This document shows positions 7,530 to 12,934 of a stretch of 12,934 nt of DNA, in pieces. The stretch spans positions 1 through 12,934 of the forward strand of contig CAKORG010000025.1 of assembly GCA_934101495.1 (NCBI GenBank). The letters run 5' to 3'. Source of the DNA: an uncultured Bacilli bacterium (lineage in GTDB: Bacteria > Bacillota_I > Bacilli_A > RF39 > UBA660). The notes beneath the pieces were generated by a model. That model saw only the letters and a list, made by a program, of their open reading frames with translations, searched no databases and had not been told where the DNA came from. Within the stretch, counting starts at the first letter, position 1. Each line of letters opens with the position of its first letter. Made by a program: the position numbers and the translations under genes.

Positions 7530-10013
7530 ATGAAAAAAACATTAATTGAAATTTTTAAGCCAAGTCCAAAAAGTTTAACACTTAATGATATTAAAAATGA
7601 ATTAGGATATAAAACAATCACTAATGCCCAAAAACGCCATATTGTTAAAAATTTACTTAAATTAGAATTAGATGGAAAAATATATTACGATTTTGTTAAT
7701 AATTGTTATTATGTGTTTCCTTCTAATTTTTTTGTTTCAAAAGTTAACAAGGTTGTTGATGGGAAAATTATATTTGGCATTAATAGTGAACTTGAGGAAA
7801 TGAAAACTAATAATTCTGAAATTAGAAAAAAAGATTTTATAATTGTAAAAAAAGAAAAAGATGAATATAAGTTGGTAAAGGTTATTGGCAGAGTTCAAGA
7901 CCTTGAAACTGAAGAGGATTTAGAGAAAATATATAGTTTGTTTAATACTTATTCTGCTTCGTTTACATTTAAAGAATTACTAAAAATGATTAAAGCCAAT
8001 GAAAGTGAATTACGTAGTTGTTTAGAGGAACTAGAAAATGAAGGGATACTATATTATGACTTTGAATCTGAAGTCTATAGAACAATGCCATCAAATTATT
8101 TTGTTACAACTGCTGAGGTAACTAAAAAAAATTTTTATACTGTTAACTTTAATGGTATTACTTATTCTTTGCCTTATGAAAACACTTTTGGAATTCTTCC
8201 TTTTGATAGAGTTCTTTTAAAAAAAGAAAAGAAAAACATTTCACTAGTTAAGATAATAAGAAGAGCAAATCCTGAAATTGTATGTGAGGTTATAGAAGAT
8301 GGAAACATAAAAATGGTTGGCAATAATAATATTAAAATAAGATGCTTAGAAAATGAATTTTTAAAGCTAAAGTTACCTGTTGGTACAAGATTCTTGGGTA
8401 AAATTGGTGTTGAACAAATTAACGATCATTATGATATAAAATTCATTGAGGTTTTAGGACATAAAAATGATGTAAATGCTGAACTTGAAGCTATAAATTA
8501 TAATAATGGTTTTAAAGTTAGATATTCTAAAGAAGAAAACGATCAAGCTTATGGATTACCTACTGAAGTTACTCTCGAAGATAAAAAAGATCGTGTTGAT
8601 TTAACAGATGAAAATATAGTTACAATTGATAAAGCTCGTACAAAAGATATGGATGATGCTGTAGGTTTAACAAAGAAAACAAACGGCAATTATTTATTAA
8701 AAGTATCGATTTCCCATGTTTCACATTACATAAAATATAATAGTCCTTTATTTATGAGAGCTTGTCATAATACCACTAGTGTTTACTTAATTGATAGTGT
8801 AAATCATATGCTACATTCACAAGTTTCTAACGGCATTTGTTCTTTAAATCCAAATGTGGAAAGACTTACTAAAACATATCAAATTGAAATTAATCCTAAA
8901 GGTGAAATTGTAGATTTTTCTTTCTTTGATAGTGTTATAAAATCAAAAAAGAAAATGACTTATGAAGATTGTAATGAATTATTTGAAAATAATGTTGTTC
9001 TACAAGGTTATGAGCCATTTGTAAATGATTTATTGTTAATGCAAGAACTTGCACAAATTATTGAAAATCGTCGGAAAGAAAATGGGGCTCTAGACTTTGG
9101 CAATAATGAAATTGAATTTATATTAGATGATGAGGGTAATATAGTTGATATAACAAAGCATTATCAAGGACCTGCAGAAAAATTAATTGAAAATTTTATG
9201 GTTATAACTAATGAAGCTCTCGCGGAATATATGTATAACTTAGGCCTTGAATTTGTTTATAGAAATCATGAAATACCTTTTGATAATAAAGTTAAAGAAA
9301 CTGTTAAATTGATTAAAACTATGGGATATCATGTTGATGCTCTGGAAAATAGTGATGATCCACATGTGTTACAAACCATTATTAATAGTTTAAGCTCAAA
9401 AGAAGAGTTTTTTATTCTTGCTTCACTTCTTTTGAAAACAATGCAAAAAGCATATTTTAGTATTGAAAACAAAGGACATTATGGTTTAGCTTTGAACGCT
9501 TATTCACAAACTACTTCACCAATAAGAAGACTTATGGATTTAATTATTGAATATCTTTTAGATAATATTGATAAAATATATGATGGGACTATTGATATGG
9601 ATGAACTTAAGATTTCACTTAATAGTCTGTGTGAAAGAGCTTCAATGATGGAAAGATGTGCTGATAAAGCTGAATATGAAGCTAATAAACTTTATATGAT
9701 TGATTACGTTTTAAAACGTCAAGACATGGAGTTTGAAGGATATATTCAAGAAATTACACCTAGATATATGATTGTTAAAACTAAAGAATTAATCGAGGGT
9801 ATTGTTTATTTTGATGACATTTTGGATGGTAATTATGTTTATAATCCTGATTGTAAATGGTTGGAAAATCTGAGTACTAGACATAGACTTATAATTGGCA
9901 GTAAACTGAAACTTCATTTTAAAGAAGCAAACAGAGAATACAGAATATTAAAATTTAATGCTGAGGTTAGTACTTTAGAAAAAGAAATGACTCTTACAAG
10001 AACAAAAAATTAA
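7530..10013 (+). CDS. rnr: 3'-5' exoribonuclease, RNase R/RNase II family
   Basis: A processive hydrolytic exonuclease that degrades structured RNA from the 3' end. The catalytic RNB domain starts near residue 355: VTIDKARTKDMDDAV supplies the metal-binding Asp367, Asp373, Asp375 and Asp376. The later conserved stretch HYGLALNAY..TSPIRRLMDL is at residues 650-671. A C-terminal S1 domain begins near residue 735 (GYIQEITPRYMIV). The N-terminus seems duplicated: a winged-helix unit ending KIYYDFVNNCYYVFPSNFFV (to residue 69) is echoed by GILYYDFESEVYRTMPSNYFV (ending residue 192). No Lys-rich tail follows S1. At 827 residues it is of RNase R length. The start is supported by GAGGGTGG six bases upstream. 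The usual secG or smpB neighbours are absent. Confidence 0.95.
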   Translation: MKKTLIEIFKPSPKSLTLNDIKNELGYKTITNAQKRHIVKNLLKLELDGKIYYDFVNNCYYVFPSNFFVSKVNKVVDGKIIFGINSELEEMKTNNSEIRKKDFIIVKKEKDEYKLVKVIGRVQDLETEEDLEKIYSLFNTYSASFTFKELLKMIKANESELRSCLEELENEGILYYDFESEVYRTMPSNYFVTTAEVTKKNFYTVNFNGITYSLPYENTFGILPFDRVLLKKEKKNISLVKIIRRANPEIVCEVIEDGNIKMVGNNNIKIRCLENEFLKLKLPVGTRFLGKIGVEQINDHYDIKFIEVLGHKNDVNAELEAINYNNGFKVRYSKEENDQAYGLPTEVTLEDKKDRVDLTDENIVTIDKARTKDMDDAVGLTKKTNGNYLLKVSISHVSHYIKYNSPLFMRACHNTTSVYLIDSVNHMLHSQVSNGICSLNPNVERLTKTYQIEINPKGEIVDFSFFDSVIKSKKKMTYEDCNELFENNVVLQGYEPFVNDLLLMQELAQIIENRRKENGALDFGNNEIEFILDDEGNIVDITKHYQGPAEKLIENFMVITNEALAEYMYNLGLEFVYRNHEIPFDNKVKETVKLIKTMGYHVDALENSDDPHVLQTIINSLSSKEEFFILASLLLKTMQKAYFSIENKGHYGLALNAYSQTTSPIRRLMDLIIEYLLDNIDKIYDGTIDMDELKISLNSLCERASMMERCADKAEYEANKLYMIDYVLKRQDMEFEGYIQEITPRYMIVKTKELIEGIVYFDDILDGNYVYNPDCKWLENLSTRHRLIIGSKLKLHFKEANREYRILKFNAEVSTLEKEMTLTRTKN

Positions 10014-10016
10014 ATT

Positions 10017-10050
10017 AAAAAGTGATAAACTTAGTTGTTTATCACTTTTT
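10017..10050 (+). terminator. RNase R terminator
   Basis: A 14-bp perfect stem, AAAAAGTGATAAAC (10017-10030) with GTTTATCACTTTTT (10037-10050), around a six-base loop. The final T-run is part of the 8-bp direct repeat flanking the neighbouring mobile element. Confidence 0.85.
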
Positions 10051-10052
10051 AA
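10045..10052 (+). repeat. Left 8-bp direct repeat (target duplication) of the 655-bp element
   Basis: CTTTTTAA abuts the left inverted end at 10053. An identical copy at 10708-10715 abuts the right end. Both copies are low complexity, so chance is possible, but exact abutment on both sides supports a target-site duplication. Confidence 0.6.
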
Positions 10053-10114
10053 GGTTCTTCGAAATCTGGTGGGGAGTGAAAATTGAGAAAAGTCAATTAA
10101 AACCTAATTAAAAC

Positions 10115-10153
10115 AAGTATTTTAACCATTCATTTTAAAATACTTATTTTTTT
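10115..10153 (+). terminator. Terminator-like hairpin inside the element
   Basis: AAGTATTTTAA (10115-10125) pairs with TTAAAATACTT (10135-10145) around nine bases, followed by a run of seven T. It would stop rightward transcripts entering the element. Confidence 0.65.
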
Positions 10154-10280
10154 AATGCTGATACACTTTTATTTTTATATTTTTTTAATTCTTACTTTTT
10201 TAGTTTTTTTAATTTTTTAAAGAAGGTATTTTTTTTTAACTTTTTTATATTTTTACCATTTACATTTTTATTCCAATTTC

Positions 10281-10407
10281 CTTTTGACAAGCAGAAATAT
10301 TATTTAAAATAATTATAAATCGTTTTAATGATTATTGCTTTCAAAAATGAAAACAATAATCATTAAACTCCAAAACGGTAAAATAATATTTCTTTACTTG
10401 TCAAAAG
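10281..10407. repeat. 127-bp long near-perfect hairpin
   Basis: Three nested perfect arms: CTTTTGACAAG (10281-10291) with CTTGTCAAAAG (10397-10407), AGAAATATTATTT (10293-10305) with AAATAATATTTCT (10381-10393), and CGTTTTAATGATTATTG (10321-10337) with CAATAATCATT plus AAAACG (10354-10377, a few bases bulged). The tip is near 10343-10348. It looks like a small MITE with its own inverted ends nested in the larger element, or a structured RNA. No target duplication is evident. Confidence 0.75.
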
Positions 10408-10447
10408 TTTTCTCGGCATAAAATCAAGGTTATTTCATTTTGTTTAG

Positions 10448-10510
10448 CTATTTTTTAAATATCTCATATATCAATTTATCAAATAAATCATTATCAATAT
10501 CTTTTCTCAT
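10448..10510 (-). CDS. 20-residue small ORF in the element
   Basis: MRKDIDNDLFDKLIYEIFKK then TAG. It is worth listing only because a strong AAGGAG (10527-10522) sits 11 bases before the ATG. It lies just inside the multi-repeat end, where the first transposase gene of a repeat-ended insertion sequence would start. It may be the truncated remains of that gene or a genuine micropeptide. The sequence is charged and amphipathic, and I recognise no family. Confidence 0.35.
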   Translation of the reverse strand: MRKDIDNDLFDKLIYEIFKK

Positions 10511-10552
10511 ACTTATATCAACTCCTTATTTATTATGAGATAATACAAATAT

Positions 10553-10584
10553 AAAAAGAGATGATAAAACAACATTATCATCTC
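10553..10584 (-). terminator. Leftward terminator at the repeat-rich end
   Basis: Minus strand GAGATGATAA (10584-10575) pairs with TTATCATCTC (10567-10558) around seven bases, followed by five T (10557-10553). It would stop transcripts coming from the surface-protein gene or other flanking DNA before they enter the element, as several insertion sequences do. Confidence 0.75.
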
Positions 10585-10703
10585 CCCATTAGATCTCGAA
10601 GCTTTTTTATTAAAACTCCCCACTGAATTTCGAAGCTATCTTAAGAAAACTCCCCACCAGATTTCGATGAAGGGTTATTTTAGCTCCCCACTACATTTCG
10701 AAG
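10582..10703 (-). repeat. Four-copy repeat array, 34-bp period
   Basis: Copies at 10582-10601, 10616-10635, 10650-10669 and 10684-10703, each 20 bp, like CTCCCCACTGAATTTCGAAG on plus. The spacers are exactly 14 bp and AT-rich. The outermost copy lies in the right inverted end, and a fifth copy in reverse orientation is at 10057-10076 in the left end. Likely transposase-binding sites. Confidence 0.85.
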
Positions 10704-10707
10704 AGCC

Positions 10708-10715
10708 CTTTTTAA
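10708..10715 (+). repeat. Right 8-bp direct repeat (target duplication)
   Basis: CTTTTTAA, identical to 10045-10052, directly outside the right inverted end. Confidence 0.6.
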
Positions 10716-10726
10716 TATGTTAGCTA

Positions 10727-10900
10727 CTAGTTTATGCGAATTGGTAAATTTTTAGTTCCATCACCTTCGACATATGTTACAGAAGATGTGAGACTGAAGA
10801 CTGAGTGCACACCGAACACAATACCGCCAACGTCTTGCTCACGCTGCCAGCGAAATACACATTGAACGCATTGTTCGAATTGTCCGCATTACGGGAAATT
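10727..10900 (-). pseudogene. Broken second copy of the surface protein C-terminus
   Basis: The minus strand encodes ISRNADNSNNAFNVYFAG, nearly the same as ISRNANNSNSAFHVYLDG of the intact gene at 11116-12363. After a net 4-base shortening relative to that gene (a frameshift near 10826) it continues in another frame as FSLTSSVTYVEGDG to a final RIN and TAG, again parallel to the intact C-terminus. No start codon or N-terminal domains precede it; a stop codon is in frame just upstream. In the best-matching 47 bp (10854-10900 against 11247-11293) the two copies differ at only a handful of sites. Downstream the divergence is much greater and is not limited to one base type. It is most simply the remnant of a paralogous target gene; a decayed DGR variable repeat is possible. 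Confidence 0.7.
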
Positions 10901-11115
10901 TTACCACAAGATTACCCTTTTTAGACTTACATCATGCCTCATGAATGCCAAATTTTTTTGTTACTAACTTTCGCTGGCGACACTGCCACGCCTGCACTAA
11001 CCGCAGACGCGGCAGCCTTTTGTTCTACCATAATTTACTGTTTTCTTCTTGCCTCTGCTTAATTTTGTCGCGGCTTGCCTAGCACGCGGACGCGCGATGG
11101 CAATGGCCTAAAGTA
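10901..11115. other. GC-rich stretch of unknown origin
   Basis: About 215 bp between the broken copy and the intact surface-protein gene. I count 33 G/C in the 60 bases 11041-11100, far above the surrounding genome. It contains no convincing gene: the best frame, 10939-11031 on minus, would give a 30-residue Ala/Val-rich peptide starting MVEQKAAASA, without a ribosome binding site. Small hairpins such as CCGC/GCGG (near 11010) are present. It appears foreign to this chromosome. Confidence 0.5.
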
Positions 11116-12363
11116 CTAGTTTATTACGATCGGGTCGTTGGCACTGCCACTCCCCGACACATAGGTTATGGAAGATGAAAGATTGAAGGACGGGCGAACG
11201 CCACTGAAGCGGCTATCCCCGAACTCGCTGTCCACGTAACCATCGAGGTACACATGGAACGCACTGTTCGAATTGTTCGCATTACGGGAAATTGTCCATT
11301 CATAAAGCCCCATATACATCCAATTGACACTTTTGATGGCTGCGCCATCATAATCAATAAGATTAGATGTCCATGCACTTTGGTCTGCTGCAAATCCATA
11401 GTCACTTGCATACATTAAGCCTATCTTCGCACTATATTCTGTTGCTCCATCTGTTGTTACTGGACTTACTATTTCATTTTGATATGCTACTGATGGTGTT
11501 TTTGAAGTTATATTTTCAGATGTATTTCCTCCAACTTTCCATGTTGTTTCTGCTATTTTAGCCGCCCAGTCAGCTCCTATATTTGTTATGAAATTTGTAT
11601 TTAAATTTACTTTATTTAAATTACTTTTACTCCATGTGTTTTTACTTGTTGAGTAATTCCAGTAATATCTATTTATTGTCGTTAATTCTCCTTTATATGA
11701 TGAATAATCACTTTTTGAAAATGTATCTGTACTATAATCCCCATCTGTTCCAAGTAGATTACTATTTGCATAATCATATTTGATTAATTTTACTTTATCT
11801 CCAAATACTCCGATTATCCTATACAGATTATCTGTTGGGCATGGTGTTGTACTTCCAAAACATACAAAGTTATCGACGTTTTCACTTGCTCCTGCATATC
11901 TATAGCTATTATCACCTGCTCCATTTGTTAAGTTTGCATCATGATAATAAATACCATTATTTCCTTGTGTTCCTGTGTATAATGATTTTATGTAATTTGC
12001 TAATAATACTTGTGGTTTTATGTCAAAATATACATAACACTTATCTGATTTATTACCACTCATAACAACTCTTTTATTTATATCATCCCAACTAAGTTCA
12101 CTACCATTTTCACACTTTGATAATTCAGTATTAAACACATAACCATCTGTTGGCCAAGTTTCTCTTGTGGTCATTTCATAATTTCCAGAATTTGCTTCCG
12201 TTTCAAGCATCATGGATAACATATTTTCATGCTTTGTAACTTTGTTATTTTCATAATTATTACTACTCTCTTTTAAACCATGATTTTCATTTAACAAATA
12301 CATTATAATACTACATAATAATAAAATAGTTATTATAAAAATATATTTCTTTTTGTTTTTCAT
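11116..12363 (-). CDS. Membrane-anchored surface protein with variable C-type-lectin-like end
   Basis: 415 residues. Residues 7-24 are a hydrophobic signal-anchor after a Lys-rich start, so the bulk should be outside the cell. Residues about 66-114 form a small domain (ETWPTDGYVFN... with Cys84 and Cys109). From about 120 to 415 there is a long Tyr/Asn/Ser/Thr-rich region with Cys168 and Cys175, ending in NWMYMGLYEWTISRN, a variable-looking stretch and GVRPSFNLSSS. An invariant Trp before, and GVRP after, a run of Asn/Asp/Ser/Tyr/His/Phe residues is the layout of DGR target proteins with a C-type-lectin/FGE-like fold. The start is the ATG at 12361-12363 with GGAGG six bases upstream; a TTG two codons earlier would overlap that site. 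Bases 11116 to about 11345 are GC-rich, the rest AT-rich. Ligand and exact family are unknown. Confidence 0.8.
   Translation of the reverse strand: MKNKKKYIFIITILLLCSIIMYLLNENHGLKESSNNYENNKVTKHENMLSMMLETEANSGNYEMTTRETWPTDGYVFNTELSKCENGSELSWDDINKRVVMSGNKSDKCYVYFDIKPQVLLANYIKSLYTGTQGNNGIYYHDANLTNGAGDNSYRYAGASENVDNFVCFGSTTPCPTDNLYRIIGVFGDKVKLIKYDYANSNLLGTDGDYSTDTFSKSDYSSYKGELTTINRYYWNYSTSKNTWSKSNLNKVNLNTNFITNIGADWAAKIAETTWKVGGNTSENITSKTPSVAYQNEIVSPVTTDGATEYSAKIGLMYASDYGFAADQSAWTSNLIDYDGAAIKSVNWMYMGLYEWTISRNANNSNSAFHVYLDGYVDSEFGDSRFSGVRPSFNLSSSITYVSGSGSANDPIVIN
11188..11286 (-). other. Candidate variable region of the surface protein
   Basis: Codons for residues 360-392, RN...GVRPS. Of the residues between the flanks, nearly all are Asn, Asp, Ser, Tyr, His, Phe, plus CTC Leu and CGC Arg, i.e. 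codons reachable from AAC or AAT by changing only the A bases. That is what adenine-specific DGR mutagenesis produces. GAG and GGG are the exceptions. No matching template repeat or reverse transcriptase is in the window. Confidence 0.45.
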
Positions 12364-12374
12364 AATCAACCTCC

Positions 12375-12393
12375 ATAGTTATATTTTAACTAT
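12375..12393. promoter_or_regulatory. Operator dyad O2 in the surface-protein leader
   Basis: ATAGTTA-N5-TAACTAT, a perfect 7-bp inverted repeat, between the expected transcription start and the ribosome binding site. The same half-sites recur at 12431-12449. Presumed binding site of the divergent XRE regulator. Confidence 0.65.
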
Positions 12394-12402
12394 CATAAAT
12401 AT

Positions 12403-12431
12403 ATTGTAGGTAAATTTTACCTATTTGTCAA
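12403..12431 (-). promoter_or_regulatory. Surface-protein promoter
   Basis: Minus strand: perfect -35 TTGACA (12431-12426), 17-base spacer and -10 TACAAT (12408-12403). A strong promoter by sequence, with dyads on both flanks and one inside the spacer, as expected of a tightly repressed gene. Confidence 0.8.
12407..12423. promoter_or_regulatory. Dyad in the promoter spacer
   Basis: TAGGTAA-ATT-TTACCTA, perfect 7-bp arms, filling the space between the -35 and -10 of the surface-protein promoter. The half-site differs from that of the other two dyads, so a different or weaker contact is likely. Confidence 0.5.
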
Positions 12432-12449
12432 TAGTTAAATTATAACTAT
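12431..12449. promoter_or_regulatory. Operator dyad O1 between the divergent genes
   Basis: ATAGTTA-N5-TAACTAT, same 7-bp half-sites and 5-base spacing as 12375-12393. It touches the -35 of the surface-protein promoter and covers the likely promoter zone of the XRE gene (a weak TTGTCA at 12425-12430 with TATGTT at 12447-12452), so it could control both directions. Confidence 0.65.
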
Positions 12450-12474
12450 GTTAATATTTCTACGGGTGATAAAC

Positions 12475-12702
12475 ATGAATAGATTAAAAGAATTACGAGA
12501 GGACAAAGATTTATATCAAAAAGATATTGCAAATTATTTAAAAATAGACCAATCCAACTATAGTAAATATGAATTAGAAAAAGTAAATATTCCAGTTGAT
12601 TATTTAAGACTTTTAGCAGACTACTATAATACTAGTATTGATTATATTCTTTATAGAACTGATGAAAGAAAACCATACACAAAATCAATTATGAAAAAAT
12701 AA
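12475..12702 (+). CDS. Small XRE-family transcriptional regulator
   Basis: A 75-residue protein that is nearly all one Cro/C1-type helix-turn-helix domain: LKELREDKDLYQKDIANYL, the recognition-helix stretch IDQSNYSKYELEK, and VDYLRLLADYYNTSIDYIL, the typical closing helices. There is no sensor or oligomerisation domain beyond a short Lys-rich tail, so it most likely works as a dimeric repressor or activator of its neighbourhood. The start is taken as the ATG at 12475 (MNRLKEL, with GGGTGATAA just upstream); the in-frame ATG at 12448 falls within an operator and has no ribosome binding site. It is divergent from the surface-protein gene, with two identical-type dyads between them, which suggests that it controls that gene and itself. 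Target binding is inferred from layout only. Confidence 0.85.
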   Translation: MNRLKELREDKDLYQKDIANYLKIDQSNYSKYELEKVNIPVDYLRLLADYYNTSIDYILYRTDERKPYTKSIMKK

Positions 12703-12745
12703 TATGTTGACATTTAACTTATACTCAGATACCATTATGCAATAG

Positions 12746-12783
12746 AAAATGATTGAGACTTTAATTCATCTCAATCATTTTTT
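12746..12783. terminator. Terminator between XRE gene and rmuC
   Basis: AAAATGATTGAGA (12746-12758) pairs with TCTCAATCATTTT (12769-12781) around ten bases. The plus strand continues with T, ending the XRE transcript. The minus side also gives a short T-run, so it may serve the convergent rmuC gene, whose last codons it overlaps. Confidence 0.75.
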
Positions 12784-12934
12784 CATCCTCTTTAGAACCT
12801 ATCTTTTCTAAGTCAACACTATTGATGCTATCAAATCTTTTAGTTATTTTTTCACTAGTTGTATGAAGTTCATCAATACTTTGATTTACAGTTTTAACAC
12901 TTCTAGCAAGTTTATCCCAACGTTCTTTATATCT
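12761..12934 (-). CDS. rmuC: RmuC-like DNA recombination protein, C-terminal end
   Basis: Only the last 57 residues are in the window; the gene continues beyond the right edge. The tail reads YKERWDKLARSVKTVNQS, then HTTSEKITKRFDSINSV, a coiled-coil pattern matching the C-terminal end of RmuC proteins, where a KIxxRFxxIxxV segment closes the domain. RmuC is a predicted PD-(D/E)XK-type nuclease-like protein that limits inversions at short repeats. The catalytic part is not visible here, so the call rests on the tail only. It is convergent with the XRE gene, and its TAA at 12761-12763 lies in the loop side of the shared terminator hairpin. Confidence 0.65.
   Translation of the reverse strand, partial: RYKERWDKLARSVKTVNQSIDELHTTSEKITKRFDSINSVDLEKIGSKEDEKMIEMN

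Larger units (their letters stand above)
10053..10707. mobile_element. 655-bp non-autonomous transposable element
   Basis: The ends are imperfect inverted repeats of 30 bp (10053-10082 and 10678-10707, 25 of 30 positions match), both beginning GG[T/C]TCTTCGAAAT and containing GTGGGGAG. An 8-bp direct repeat flanks the unit. The right end contains four copies of a 20-bp repeat at a strict 34-bp period; the left end has one copy in reverse. Inside are a rightward terminator, a 127-bp hairpin, a leftward 20-codon frame and a leftward terminator. No transposase is encoded. Multiple repeats at an end and duplications of 4-8 bp are features of IS21-family elements, so a deletion derivative of an IS21-like element is my best guess. 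The family is inference. It inserted in the tail of the RNase R terminator. Confidence 0.6.

Noticed and set aside
10281..10407. Long hairpin as a retron msr-msd
   Set aside because: There is no reverse transcriptase gene beside it, and the nested perfect arms with inverted ends suit a MITE better.
10582..10703. Regular repeats that could be read as a CRISPR array
   Set aside because: Repeats of 20 bp with 14-bp AT-rich spacers are too short, no cas genes are present, and a reversed copy lies at the opposite end of a unit with inverted ends and a flanking duplication.
10727..10900. Broken C-terminal copy taken as the DGR template repeat
   Set aside because: In a template, mismatches to the variable repeat should fall only on template A bases. 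Here many mismatches are at other bases, especially towards the stop codon, and there is a net 4-base length change.
10939..11031. 30-residue Ala/Val-rich frame in the GC-rich island
   Set aside because: It has no ribosome binding site and no recognisable similarity; open frames are expected in GC-rich DNA of this length.
12364..12369. TTG start two codons upstream for the surface protein
   Set aside because: It would abut the GGAGG ribosome binding site with no spacing; the ATG at 12361-12363 has ideal spacing.

Overview
The window looks like a chromosomal segment of a very AT-rich, anaerobic, walled Firmicute, probably an uncultured gut Bacilli/Mollicutes-related lineage. The grounds are low GC, AAGGAG-type ribosome binding sites, TTGACA/TATAAT promoters, a class III (anaerobic) ribonucleotide reductase and MurC. 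TGA is used as a stop (pduL) and TGG for Trp, so I see no sign of the mycoplasma code. The taxonomic placement is inference.

Left part (1-3548), minus strand: a partial zinc-ribbon membrane protein, an unrecognised 136-aa protein, a decayed IS605-type tnpB relic, and a class III ribonucleotide reductase. The reductase is encoded in two pieces: a 772-residue NrdD that stops after its zinc site, and a separate 60-residue peptide carrying the glycyl-radical motif.

Middle part (3549-10050), housekeeping: murC on plus converges on a leftward operon (degenerate histidine-phosphatase-like protein, pduL phosphotransacylase, dusB), with a shared terminator between murC and dusB. The operon and the rightward RNase R gene leave from back-to-back promoters whose -35 boxes overlap almost completely.

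Right part (10051-12934), accessory: a 655-bp non-autonomous mobile element with imperfect 30-bp inverted ends, a flanking 8-bp direct repeat, a 34-bp-period repeat array at one end and an internal 127-bp hairpin. It sits in the tail of the RNase R terminator. Next come a broken copy of a surface-protein C-terminus, a GC-rich stretch of unknown origin, and a 415-aa membrane-anchored surface protein. The last 230 bp of that gene are GC-rich and encode a C-type-lectin-like end that resembles the variable region of diversity-generating-retroelement (DGR) targets. A small XRE regulator is divergent from it across a promoter holding three perfect dyads. The window ends in the 3' end of an rmuC-like gene.

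The most interesting unit is 10716-12702: a candidate hypervariable surface protein, a second decayed variable-region copy, foreign GC-rich sequence and a dedicated regulator. No reverse transcriptase or true template repeat is present here, so a DGR would have to act from elsewhere in the genome.
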